Assembly: GCA_037389465.1 (NCBI GenBank)
Contig: JAZARR010000032.1
Coordinates: 2,713,501 to 2,777,500 of the forward strand
From: Baylisascaris procyonis
Taxonomy: Eukaryota; Nematoda; Chromadorea; Rhabditida; Ascarididae
Length of the DNA: 64,000 nucleotides
Reading direction: 5' to 3'
Shown: piece by piece, positions 26,300-38,500 of the stretch
Position numbering within the stretch: position 1 is the first letter of the stretch
How the letters are laid out: each line of letters begins with the position of its first letter
Made by a program: the position numbers and the translations under genes
The notes under the pieces: model-generated
Seen by the model: only the letters and a program-made list of their open reading frames with translations
Database searches by the model: none
Told to the model about the DNA's origin: nothing

Positions 26300-26433
26300 A
26301 AATCACTTCAGTCACCATACCCGCATACTCGCGACAGTTACCACTTTCACATATCGAAGAAGGATATCTAAAATTTCTTCGTCGACTAGAAGCTTTCGAG
26401 AAAATTTCAGAAAAAATTACAGACACCGCTTGA
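26300..26433 (+). CDS. Terminal exon with amphipathic helical C-terminus
   Basis: After an acceptor ending in GCCAG the frame gives 43 residues beginning ITSVTIPAYSRQLPLSHIEE and ending KISEKITDTA, then TGA at 26431-26433. A second acceptor (CTTCAG at 26311) keeps the same frame and would shorten it by four residues. The charged heptad-like pattern EEGYLKFLRRLEAFEKISEK suggests a helix or short coiled coil. The incoming phase is 1. Upstream exons are not identified and the family is unknown. A 94-codon ORF on the opposite strand here is taken as its shadow. Confidence 0.45.
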
Positions 26434-26775
26434 CTATGCGCCCTCAAAAATTTGGTCATGGAAATTTTTAGTGAGAATCGAAATCTGCTAGAATGTATCT
26501 CATGAAAAATAAACGGCATCCACGTTTCAGCTCTTACAAATAAGTCCTTCAATCTTTCACCTCAATCCCGCCTTCTATCACAAGAAATAAGAGCACGTAT
26601 TGAGTAGAATGAAACCTTCGATGATGATCATCGAAAGCTCGATGATGATTAAAACAGCAAGTGCTAACCTCTGATTGCACAAGATAGAGAAGGGGCAGAT
26701 CTGTCAAAAAAATTTAAATAGTTCGTCGATCACCACCTTATTCATTATTCATCGATATAAGCTGCGCCGAACCAG

Positions 26776-26928
26776 AAGCACTCGATACACCACTGGAAAA
26801 ACTGAACACGATTAGCGATAAGAGCGTAATTTTGCACCATCAACTAACCCACAAACCAGACGCAATGCCAAAAATTTCGGGCATTGTAGTACTTGAACTC
26901 GGAGTTTTTGTACCGTTGAAAGGCTACC
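26776..26928 (+). CDS. Exon, possibly the N-terminal part of the methyltransferase gene
   Basis: From an AACCAG acceptor the frame reads 50 residues beginning ALDTPLEKLNTISDKSVILH and ending VFVPLKGY, closed by a good GTAAGA donor. Phase is 1 in and 1 out. The next good + strand exon (acceptor at 29009) can be read from 29010 in exactly this phase, so the two may belong to one transcript. In that case the foldback element at 27659-28810 would be intronic. Alternatively the gene starts afresh at the ATG at 29021. The frame is open further left to about 26720, so a longer exon is possible. No domain is recognised. Confidence 0.4.
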
Positions 26929-27658
26929 GTAAGATAAGAATAATAAGTTTTCCTCACAAAACGAAAATCGACGCTTCAAATAATTTCCTGCTCATAACAA
27001 CACCAAAAAGTTTTCCAACTTGAAAAGCTTCTTGTTTTTCTATAGCTCAGATCTAAACAAAAATTTCAAGCACTCGAAATGAAATAAAAAGCTTGAAATT
27101 TTGACCTCCTTCATCACTGGGACATGTTAAACAGTTCAAAGTAGAAACAGATTCCTTACCGCCATTTCCCTCAAAGGTCCTAAAAAGGTTTGGCACAATG
27201 TAAAGAAAATGATGAACGTGAAAAATTGCCCAATCCAACTACACAGCACACTAAATCGCTCTTACCGGAGGACAATGGCATTCTTGCAATATTTTGGTGA
27301 ATATGAACTATTGGTGCATCCACCACCTCTCACATATACTTCACCATGATGACACCACTGAAGCACAGAGGAGCCACCAATCGTCCAAAGCTAAGAAACT
27401 CTTCAAAACTCATTAAGTAATAGGATGCAGATTTTGCAGTATGTCTGCCACAATTTGCACAACCATGATGGCATGAAATGGAAGAGACAAATGAAGTATG
27501 CATTGTGATGCAAGGGAAATGAACAATAAGAATGAAACATGAAACGAAACACTCCGCAGTGGTGGTTGTTGGTATGTCAAACAGATCTGTACTTTATATA
27601 TTCAGTTCTAATTTACTCTAGCTAAGCATCGATTATCTCACTGAGACGACCCCGTGCC

Positions 27659-28810
27659 CGATAAATTTGTGGCGCATAACATTCATGTTATGTGTGAGAA
27701 TATTTTCGGCTTGAAATTCGAACATTTCACCCCTAGTTTAGCCTAGAAAAATCACAATGCGAATAGCTACAAATTCGAAGCTCGAGGGTGATTAATAATA
27801 ACATACTTGCCCTTTTCTACCTACTCATCTATATTTTGTGTCGAGATTATGTTTGAATTTATAATTTATACACGCATCTGTTCCGTTAATGATCCACAAT
27901 GATTATGAAAATCACTTAATGACTTCATAATGCAATAATTCGGAACCATCTGCGGTTTCAAACCCCTCTCCTGCGCCGTATTTTCTTTTTTTTCTCACAC
28001 AGTGGAAAGAGGAATCACATGTTAAAGTGTGCAGCTGTAAGTCTTCATTCGTCCTCAATATAGAGTAGTCCTTAGGAGGACACCTGTAGAGCACAACTTA
28101 CTGGCCATCATTAAGGAGCTGGCATTACCGCCCAATGACTCCTTTTCAACATCTCAACGGGGTCACTGACCCTCCGTAGAGTAATGGCATGGCCTTAATG
28201 ACTCGTTTTCAACAGAATAATGGAGTCGTTATAGGCAACCGTTGAAGAGTTTGCGTCACGCCCAATGTCTCTCTTCAACGGTGAAATGGAATCTCTACAG
28301 GTCACCGCTAAGGAGCTGGCATCTTCGCCCAATGACTCCTTTTCAGCGGCTTTGAGGACACCGTGGAGTAGCCCAATCACAGCAAGTCTCCAGCAATTTA
28401 TAAGACCGCCAAAAATCATCACACAGAATTTGTTTAGGCGAAGAAACAAACCAATTAGGAAGCTGCCTCATTGCAGCTATATGGTGTGAAGAAATTTACA
28501 GCTGCACCTGAATACAACTATCGAGCAATGTGCACAGAGCAGGAAAAAGAAGATAAGGCGCACATAAATCCCCCACGCGATGGTTCATTGCAGAAATTTT
28601 GCGCCATACAACGCAAAATAAAATGAATGTTTCTATTTCTATTAATTGAACTATTAGTCAACAAGTTATAAGCGGAACAGTATGAGATTCAACTTTGTAA
28701 CTGTTCGCACTGTGATTTTTCTAGCCCATTTTGGGATTGAAATGTTACAATTTCAAGCCAGAAATATCCTGGCCCATAATATGAATGTTACTGCGCCACA
28801 AAGTTATCGA
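27659..28810. mobile_element. Foldback element with about 115-bp imperfect inverted repeats
   Basis: The left arm at 27659-27773 and right arm at 28694-28810 are reverse complements along their length. Matched blocks include TTTGTGGCGCA/TGCGCCACAAA and GGCTTGAAATT/AATTTCAAGCC. The interior holds the tandem units at 28110-28370. There is no transposase ORF, so it would be a non-autonomous DNA element or a foldback pair. Target-site duplications are not clear by eye. Confidence 0.6.
28110..28370. repeat. Four diverged tandem units of about 60-75 bp
   Basis: Each unit carries a variant of AAGGAGCTGGCATTACCGCC, then CAATGACTCCTTTTCAAC, then a stretch such as GGAGTCGTTATAGG or GGACACCG. Units 1 and 4 are most alike. 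They sit inside the foldback element and explain the overlapping ORFs on both strands (28195-28449 - and 28265-28489 +). Confidence 0.65.
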
Positions 28811-29020
28811 TCACTGGGCTGCGTAAAAAGAACTATCTTTTCAGGAGGCCTTTCGCTTTTCTTACGCTCCGACTACAGCGGCGCTATCTACAGAAAAATA
28901 ATAAGACCTCTCTTTACCAATTTTAATTCCACCAGTTTTTTTTCAAAAATAATAGCAAACAACGTTGTGGAATAATCTTTCATTCAAAAATTTGTTCGCT
29001 TTTCTTCAGTGAGATCTTCG

Positions 29021-32000
29021 ATGGCTCAACTGGAGCAAAGAAAACCTGAAGAATCGCGCACAAATCTGTTTAACAACATAAGCAACCATCCACTGCAGGT
29101 ACTTTTGATTCATGTATAATTCCTGCTGTACAGTTCCGGTCACATCACAATGCATACTTCATTATCTCAATGACTTCAGGGCATCGAAGTGGCGCAAAAT
29201 GGGGCTGAACATATTACAAAACGTGCATCTCTATTAATACATGAGCGTCGAAAGGCTCCTCTTCTTTGCACGATTGGCGCACCTCTGCGCCTGAACGGTG
29301 CCAAACAGGGTGAGGCATACGTAAAAGATGGATGGATCCACAGTAATTCAAATTCACCTAAGTAAAGTAAGAGTGCCTATCCTTGGGAAGAGCGATTTAA
29401 CGTGCTCAAATGTAGCTGAATTCAGCTAATTTTCACACTCAGCATTTTCACTTACTAATCTGCCAAAACCAACCATGCGTCTTACAGAAATCATTGAGTT
29501 CGACTGATTTACATAAATCATTATTATCGGCATATGTAGATGACAGTTGATAAGATTGGTTTCCGTTTCATGGTCGATGAATTAGTGACAAATCTTCTGA
29601 AATTTCTAGGAAATTACATAAACTTTTTCAAACCGAAAAAAAACTTTTCCGCACAAAAAAAAACAGGCGAAAATACCCACCACAACATCAAAAAAACTCC
29701 CCATCACCTAGTGTAAAAGAGAAAAATCAAACGCCACCAATCTTGTCAATTACCCTATCCATATGCCGATTTGTGTGATTTATGTAAATGCACCGGATAA
29801 ACTCTATGAACGCCGCAAGACTGCAAATTTTTCAGAAAGATTTGGGAGCATGACGGAAAGAAGATGGATTTTACTTTGGGAGAGGAAATACAATTCAACA
29901 AAAGAAGACCTCTTTTGTGAAATCCTTTGCTTCCTAAGAAGAAATGGGGAGCTATGAAGACTAAATGATACCACGTTCGCTCCCCAAAGTTGTTAAGTAA
30001 AATTTTAAGTGACTCATCTTGCGTCACAATTGATGTGGTCGTCTCCAGCGCCGGTCAGTGTTCGCATGTAACCGCTGCCTCGATTCATGCTAACTGGTTC
30101 CTAACTGTCTTCGCGACCACTGTCACTGCCGTGATCCATTCTTCTATGCTTCGATTCAACGACATCCACTACGTCTCCCGACAGTCACCATATTTAAATT
30201 CTTCTTCGCCGATTCCTTCTTCGAAGCCCTGGACGTCAGTCCATACTCGTCGGCCAACCATGCTCCCCCGTCTGCGCAGCACACCTGCAGGATTGCGTGG
30301 ACATAACGTTTCATCTGTTGTTCATATTTCTGGTGAGCGACGTGCCAGAGTGAGTAAACGACGGACCACAATTACACATCATCGAACTTCCCACATACTC
30401 GCATGGGACACTAAGGCGCAGCTTTGAAAGCACTCTTCAATCATTCCGCCATCCTGGTCTTCAAATATTCAGGTTTCGGTTGTTGCTTGCTCTCTTTCTT
30501 CTCGTCCTATATCTGCCTTCATCCCTTCTCAAAGACAGGCAGATATTGACGTATTAAAGTAACAGTGAGCAAACTGAACCAAACATGAACAAAGATCAGT
30601 CGTTCACATTTGATACATTCGCAAACTAGACTCCGTCCACTTCGATGAAACGAATGATACATAATCATAGAGCCAATAAAAGACAACAAATAAATAAAAA
30701 TAAATAATACTCTTTTCTTGAGGTGCAGTCCAGCTCAGACAAGAGTTTCCCGCGGGAAAGGAAAAAAAACGAGCATCGACAAAGACAAAAATAAAGATGG
30801 TTCATAAAGACATTATAGGAATGGTTTCATCTTTCAACAATTTCATAAGAATCAGTCCATCTTTCATAACTGTTTAATCAACGAGGAGATTTTATCACCG
30901 GATGTTTCAATCACTTTAGATGACCGTAACATTCTTTAAAAAAGTTTTTTTAATATTTTCGGTTGAATGAAATATCGAAAAAATAATTAAAAACCTCTTT
31001 GCTTCAGCATAAAATCCGCTCTCCCATATTGAATGATAAAATTCACCATCAACGAAGCGGCAATTCACAATTATTTTCTTCCCAATCTCTACCTAAGAAT
31101 GCAACACAAACAAAGACTGCATTGCTTCGGATATAATGAATCCCAAGAAAATCGTCAAAAGTCAACCTAATATAGCATAAATCCGTAATATGTAAAGATG
31201 TAAATCTTTAAATCAAATAAACGCAGCGTACCGCCGCGCGAATCGAAACGCCTGGAAACATGCCAGAGGCGACCATGCTGCTCCTCTTGCTTACGAAGCA
31301 TTTAATCGATAATCGCGCGCTTGCTCTCAGGTCATAGGTCACAAAAGACCGCGCAATTGATAACTCCACTGCGCGTGATAAAACGAAAAGAAGAGCGTTA
31401 TTTGAAACCGAGACTGTTACTGCGATACATTAAAAAATATCTGTATGTTTGCTAATTGTAAGGTTGGTCGACCACTACTGCAACAATCGAGAAAAGTGTT
31501 ACTTCTCTCGAAAAAGAAGGACCACTTCTGCGGGCATTTTCGATAAAATTCCTTGAAATTTCACATTATGCGACTTTGTTGATCAAATCGTTTTATTCGC
31601 TTACTGACTAACGCATATGATAAGATGCATTACGATACACTACAGTAAGACGTGAGATGATTGGTGTGAAACGTGGAAAAACATAAAGATAGGCGGACAG
31701 GATAGAGCAGCAAGCGAAGTGAAAACACGATAGGGATTTGAGAACATAGATCGTATCCTCGATGACACTCGCTCTCCATGAGTATGCTTCACTAATCAGT
31801 CGTCACTATCATAGCGTTGTCATTTGCACCATTTTTATGACGGGATAGATTTCGTATTAGGATAAATAATTGAAGCCTTAGAGGAATCTAAATTCCTCAG
31901 CAGGTATACCTGTACAAACATTCGAAATTGTAAGCCTCCAACCTACGTGTTTCTCCGCCTGAAGCCAATCCCACTTAAAACTGCTTCAGTCTCAACCACA

Positions 32001-35000
32001 ATCTCTTTTCCCCTGCACGTGACAGTTCCAGTTAAATTGAGTTCTAATCAAAAACATCGATTTTCAGAAATCTTTGTCGACCTTTACCAGAGATACACTG
32101 GGAATAAACTAAGTGAGTTTGGTCTCACTTACTAAGAGAAACATTTCATGAAAGACAACGAATATTTTCAATATTTTAGGTATATTTTCAATATGTTTTC
32201 ATATATTTAATTATTCGAACTTTACATATTTAATTATTTGAACTCTCGAATATCAGTGATACAATCCTCAGTAAAGCTATTTGTCTCTAAATTGCATTTT
32301 TCCGTAGCGTAATTGATATGTCTGATTGTTTATCTTTAACAATATTTTTATTCGCCTACATTGTAGTAATATCAAATTATATATTTAATTATTTGAACTT
32401 TACTAGTTGGCGCTTTCCACTTTAAGATAACACTCGATTTATCTCAATACTAATGTTCTTTTTCGTATATATTTTGTGTCGTTCACATATTTCATTAATC
32501 CACTATCCCTTAACAATCATGTCTTATAGTTTCTATTATAATTCCACATTCTTTATGCATCAAATAAAGATGATTGCTTCTATAAAAAAATTTAAGTAAC
32601 ATATTTTAAAAGATGTTTAAGAGTAAGTTTCTCAAAATACGAATAGTTGTTCACATTTCTAAGCGAAAGTACCTCTTAACACCTATTAGCTTATATTGCA
32701 GGTAATCCCACTTGATGGGTGAGCAAACTTCAACAGAATGCCTGTTTTAAGATGCTCAAGTCAAGGTACATGGAACAGCCGCAGAATCCTTAGAACAAAT
32801 TTAGATCTATGCATATTGTTGATAAATCTACTGCCTTATATTCAATTAAACCCTCCTAATTTCCCCCTAATTTGTTGTTTTCTCACAAATAATTCAATCG
32901 TTCTTGCTAATATCATATAAGAAAATTGTATCGTTCACATGCAGCATCATTTCTGCCTAGAGTTAATAACTTCCGGAGTTAACTACCCACAAATGTTGCC
33001 TTCGGAAACAACATAACGATTTTTATGCAAATGTTCGACGTAATCTCACCCATCTAAGAGGCTCATTTTCAACAAACTTATTCACCAAAGAGGATATTTA
33101 TGCATTCGATCCTTCTTGCGTTTTTCAGTAATTTAAAAGAATGCCTTTCCAACATATTTACTGAATACCCCTACGCTCTCGCAAATATTATATAAATCTA
33201 CCGAAATTTCTATTCACTTCTTTTGCATTTCATTTCATCCTTTTTTTTCATGTATGGAAACATTTGCCTGAAATCCTTTGCTACTCAGTATAGTCCCATC
33301 TGATATTCCTTTTTGTTTATTTCATGTTTTCATGTTTGATTTGCACCTTTGTCTAATTCCATATTTGGTTCAGCGTTTATCAAGCAATATCACCTTCCTT
33401 TCAAGTGCAATCATTTAGAGTCGCCGAATTGTTTTAACCTCAAATCCGAAATGGTATTTTTTGGCTTCCTAATAATTTGCCTATTGCATCAGGTGATGTG
33501 CTTTGAAATGCTGTTGAATTCATGCTAGACGTTCTCTTCATTGCTCTATGTCACGTTAAATGAATTCACTGTAATTTACATAATATTACAATTTGCTGAA
33601 ACAATTTGCTTTATCGAATTTAATTACCATACAAAATTTCTTCGACAAATTTTCTTCTATAAGCTTCTGTAGCAGGGAAATATTAGCATCTACAAACGAA
33701 TGCATTCTTCGAGACAAAATACTCTTAAAGCTTTTTCTAACGAATTCATGCATGAATATGGCTGTTTCAATAAGGCTAAAGGTGGGAGCGTCGGCAGGTT
33801 AATTGGCACCAGGACAACTTAGAATCACGCAACCGACGAGGAAGCAAACAACCTTCAGTTTCGAGAACTTCGGCGGAAAATAAAATTGGCGATTTTCCGT
33901 TTGCTTTCAGATTCATTTTTATCTCTTCAACTATTTCGGTGTTCCGTTGAGAGAAAAAATTCATTGTGGCCGATTTTTGTGAAAATTTGAATCACTTATG
34001 AACTAGTTATAAAATTACGATTTTGAAAGGCGTCCTTAGTGACGCCAGCCGTTTGTCAATAAACTAAGTAGCGCGTTCAAATTTTATACATATCATGCCT
34101 CATGACAAACATAGGAATTAAAGAATGCCATTATAGTCTGTTTAATTTTTGACTAGTTTTTATCATTTTACTGCTTACTCTTGCACTTCACTTTCTAATG
34201 TTAATAAAATGCAAAAGAAATGCTATCACTTGTATTTACGTTAACAATCTAAAATTTGTTTAATTTCACCATATCGCAATATTCGTCACACTCACATTAG
34301 TCACAACCTCACATTTAACAGTGAAGAATTGTTATCAATATTAATGGTGAGGCTAATCGAAAAATAATTTTGTTTATTGGTCGCGATGGGTTGCATCTTT
34401 TGGTATTCGGTGGACTACAAATCTATGCTATTGGACTGCATTTTTTTAGGATGATCATCAGATCAGTACAATATTTTGAGCATCTTAACCTGCATAAGTC
34501 TTACTTCAAGCATTTCAGTATTCTTAATGTACTTTTCAAATTTTCGAAAATTTGCTTGCTAAATGTTAAGCCTGCTTGCCGCGTTTTTCCGTCCCCAGTA
34601 ATTAGTGGCAAAATTTTAACTGGGGACGTAAGTAGGAGCTAAATAGAAATTCTTAGCAAAAAAAAAAAATAGAAACTTTTTAAGAGCATTTCTATCCCTC
34701 ATTTTGCGTTGCATATATTTTATTTCGTTAAGTATTTACTATAGAAGAATGTTTTTGAGCCCTTCTTATCGCTAGGAACAAGAATATGAAGGCTTGCAGA
34801 ATATCTTTGAAAACAGGGAGCTAATTGCTTCTTCGTAAAAATGACATTTCATTAAACGATCTCCTCTCTAGAAAATTTCCAAATAGATACTGCATTCTTG
34901 TGTTCTTTTCGTGACTAAAGGGTCTCTAATTGAGGAAAATTTCACTGTTGTATTTTCCAATTTTGTGCACAATTTATAAATTAAAATACAAATAATCACG

Positions 35001-35505
35001 CATGGCATTGTGATCGATCGCTTTCTTTTCGTTCGCACTTTAATGATTATGCGGAAATTGAAAAATGATGAAACATAGCAAAAAAAAGGAGTGGGACTGA
35101 GTGTGGGAGGTGAAAATTTTTGCATAAAGATCATTTTAGGTTAATTGTGACTTAAATATTCCTCATTCTTTTCAACATATGATCGACAATTTAATCACTT
35201 ATTGATTGAAACACCAAAATTTCAGTTGAAAAACTCGATAAAACAATGTTTAGGAAAGTAAACCTTTATGGTTCGAGGAAAATATAATTGGGTATAATTC
35301 ATTATTCTTGTCGAACAATCAGTCGGTTGCAACAATTCGGAGAGACTGAATACAAAATGCAAAAAGAATTTAATTGAAGGCATTCATATATTTCATATTA
35401 GATCTCTTGCATGATCATATAGAAATTATTACAATAAAGTTTCATAAAACTATCCTAAACGTTTTCATTTATTGACCACACTCATTGACTGTTTTGTTAT
35501 ATGCT

Positions 35506-35591
<86 letters not shown>

Positions 35592-38500
35592 GATCGTTAA
35601 TCCCGCTTTTTCCTTGCTCCAACGATAACTCTGTTTAAAATCTGGAATTCTGAAATTTTTTTTATCTCTTGCTCTGCCGACTCTCTTGGATGAACTCGTT
35701 GGAGAGCCGGATCGGTGTGGTGTATGGCGGTGAAAAGAGTGCTCAAAATTTCGAGGGAAAACTCCCACCCTCACAATTTCTCATATTTGTGGGCTTTCCC
35801 CACACGTTTGGTATCTAGGAAGAGTAGTCTTCGAGCTGAACCCATTGCACACAATCCCTCATGTATACATTTGTAAGGAGCAGGCTATGGGCTTGTGATC
35901 ATTTCACTATGAAATATGGCAATTTATTATGAAATACAAAGACGGGTGAAAATGACAGGGGTTGCGTGGTGGAATTGGCTCAGTGATTAGAGCGGTTGGT
36001 TGGGATTGCGGGGTGGGGAGTTGGGTGCGCTTCCACTTCGTGTTTGTGGGTGTTACATAGGGGGTGAGGCGAAGCCTCTCCTCCACTTTTATGTGTGATA
36101 CAAAGGGGACGGGGGGCGAAGCCCCTCGTGAGCCAAGTAATCTTAGGGGAATTTGATAGATCCAATTTAATTCAATATGACCTAGTCCAATCTTTCGGTT
36201 AAGCTGCTTTAGCCCACAAGCCTCATAGCAATTACAGCCGATTTTTCATGGAATCAAACTCTCCTAACTAGAAGGGCATTCGAGTCTGATTCAGAAACAT
36301 GCGCGGAAGGCCACAAATCTTAGAAAACTCCTGACGGCTGGGGGGAGTCGAACCTGAGTACTACATAATAGATTCAATTTCATTCATGACAACCAGCTCC
36401 GCCTCTTCGTTGGGCTGCTTTAGCCCCCTCAGCGCAATTGCGACTGACTTGTGCTGACAATAAAGTCTCTTGAATTGAAGGGGTTTCGAGTCTGATTGAG
36501 AAACGTGCGCGGAAAGCCACAAATCCTAGAAAACTCCTAACGCTGTCTCGGCGTCAAACCTCCAATCGCCTGAGCAGGAGCCCGACGCCTTACCCACTAG
36601 GCCACACGACCACACTTACGATTCATGTTTGCGCGTCTGAATAGCTAAAATGAAGAGTCTGTACTGTGCGTTGGATTATGGGAAACATGAAGCTGTTTTT
36701 ATTCGTTTTGTAATAAATAAATATATATGTATATATATATATATATTTATTTTTATATTTATATTTATATTTACATTTATTTATATTCATAGATATATAC
36801 TTCATGATGAACAAAATTTTAATGCATCATTTGAAAAAACACGATATTTCGTTATGCAATTAGCGCATCATAGGGGATTGAGTTTTCTTCAAGCGATGAT
36901 TTCTGCGAGCGGTCAGGAAAATTAATCTGCGAGGTCATTATTCTATATATTCATTATTTGATGCTATCTTCATAAGCCGATTTTTTAGCTGGATGTATAT
37001 AAAAAATGCACGTTTTAGGTGCTTCTTTTTCGTACTTATAAATTTGTTCTCATCGTTTTCTATTTCCGGGTTTTCTTTTCCTCTAAGCTTCGATCTTTTT
37101 AGCGTTCATATATTCTCAGTACGATACTGATATCCGCAATCAAATGGCAATCAACAATTAATCACAACAATTATGTAATATAGATTAGTATTTTCACTGC
37201 TATTCGCATTACGTTCCATTCTTTGGAATATTTTATTTATCGAAATCAGTGATGCACTCATTTAAATAGTGAACAGCTCTAAAAAATTTCTAGGAAGTTG
37301 TTGATGAATTTCTATGAAAACGATAGCCTATGCACTTGCCGACTCTTTCGCTTCTAAAAACACCCTGATTTTTGATTTTCTTTATATATTTCGTTTGCAT
37401 TGCCAAATGTGTAATCTGAGTAGGTATTCACACATTTTCGGATGCACTTTCCGATTCATTCAACGGGCGTTAGCGTTTCCTTAATTCTTTCCGTATTCCT
37501 TTTAGCGTTATTTCCTTTGAGATTTTAATAAAACGCTTACAGTGCATAAAATATTCATGTGAGATTTCATTCAAAAAAAACCGAATCCAATAGAAAACAT
37601 GTTTTTTCCAAAAAAAAAAACTCAAATAGTGATGACGTCGATGGAGCAAAGGGCGAAAATTTGCGTTCCTTCCAACCCAAATAAAAATTTTGCACTTTAA
37701 GAACCTTCATTGTGAATGGCAAAAAATGTGAATTGATGTGAAAAAAATTTGGCAGAATTAGTGATAAAAAGCAATATTTTGAGATCATTCTATGATTTTC
37801 AAATATTAAAAAAACACAACAAAAAATGCATGCTATTTGAATGAGGTAATAGAAAGAATGTGTAAAGTGAAGCCATTCAGTCAATGATTAAAGCGGTTGG
37901 TTGGGATTGCCGGGGTGCGAAGTTGGGTGCTCTTCCGCTTCGCGTTTGTATGTGTTACATAGGGGGTGGGGTGAATGCAATGATGCCCCATAAATTGACC
38001 GCTACTCTTTGCAAATGTAGTTCAAGAAGCCGGATCTCCAAATGCCTCACATTTCAGTCATTTTCAGATACCCTGCTTTCTTGTGATCATTCATGTCTGC
38101 TTGCGGGCAAAATGTCCAATCTTAGACGAAGTTATTCATTTTTTAGACATAACGACCACAAATCTTCTCAAAACATCACAGTTAACACCCGACCTTGCAA
38201 AAATCGAAATTGGCCCTGGCCCTTTAGTGGCGCCTCCCTTCGCTGTCGGATCGCTGCGCCCAGATCCCGATGCTCAATCAGATGTTTTGGTCATTGGTCT
38301 CGGTGGTTCACAAATGAACAATTATCTCCATTATAAATTTCCTAAGGTTGTCGCTCGTTGCATTCATTTAATCCCGTATCGTTCTGTAATACCCCGTATC
38401 CTCATAAACCTATTGATTTCCACACATCGTCGCGCATGTGAACCCTATAAAATAGAAGATGGTTGATTGAATCAAAGTATCAACTGTTTGATGCGACGAA

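Noticed and set aside
29990..30427. 145-codon ORF on + strand
   Set aside because: Ser/Thr/His/Arg-rich with no recognised motif; an overlapping - strand ORF is equally likely. It falls in an intron of the methyltransferase model.
36540..36612. Functional tRNA gene
   Set aside because: A-box and B-box-like sequences exist, but the B-box is imperfect, the acceptor stem does not pair, and the same unit recurs in a repeat; it is a tRNA-derived retroposon head.
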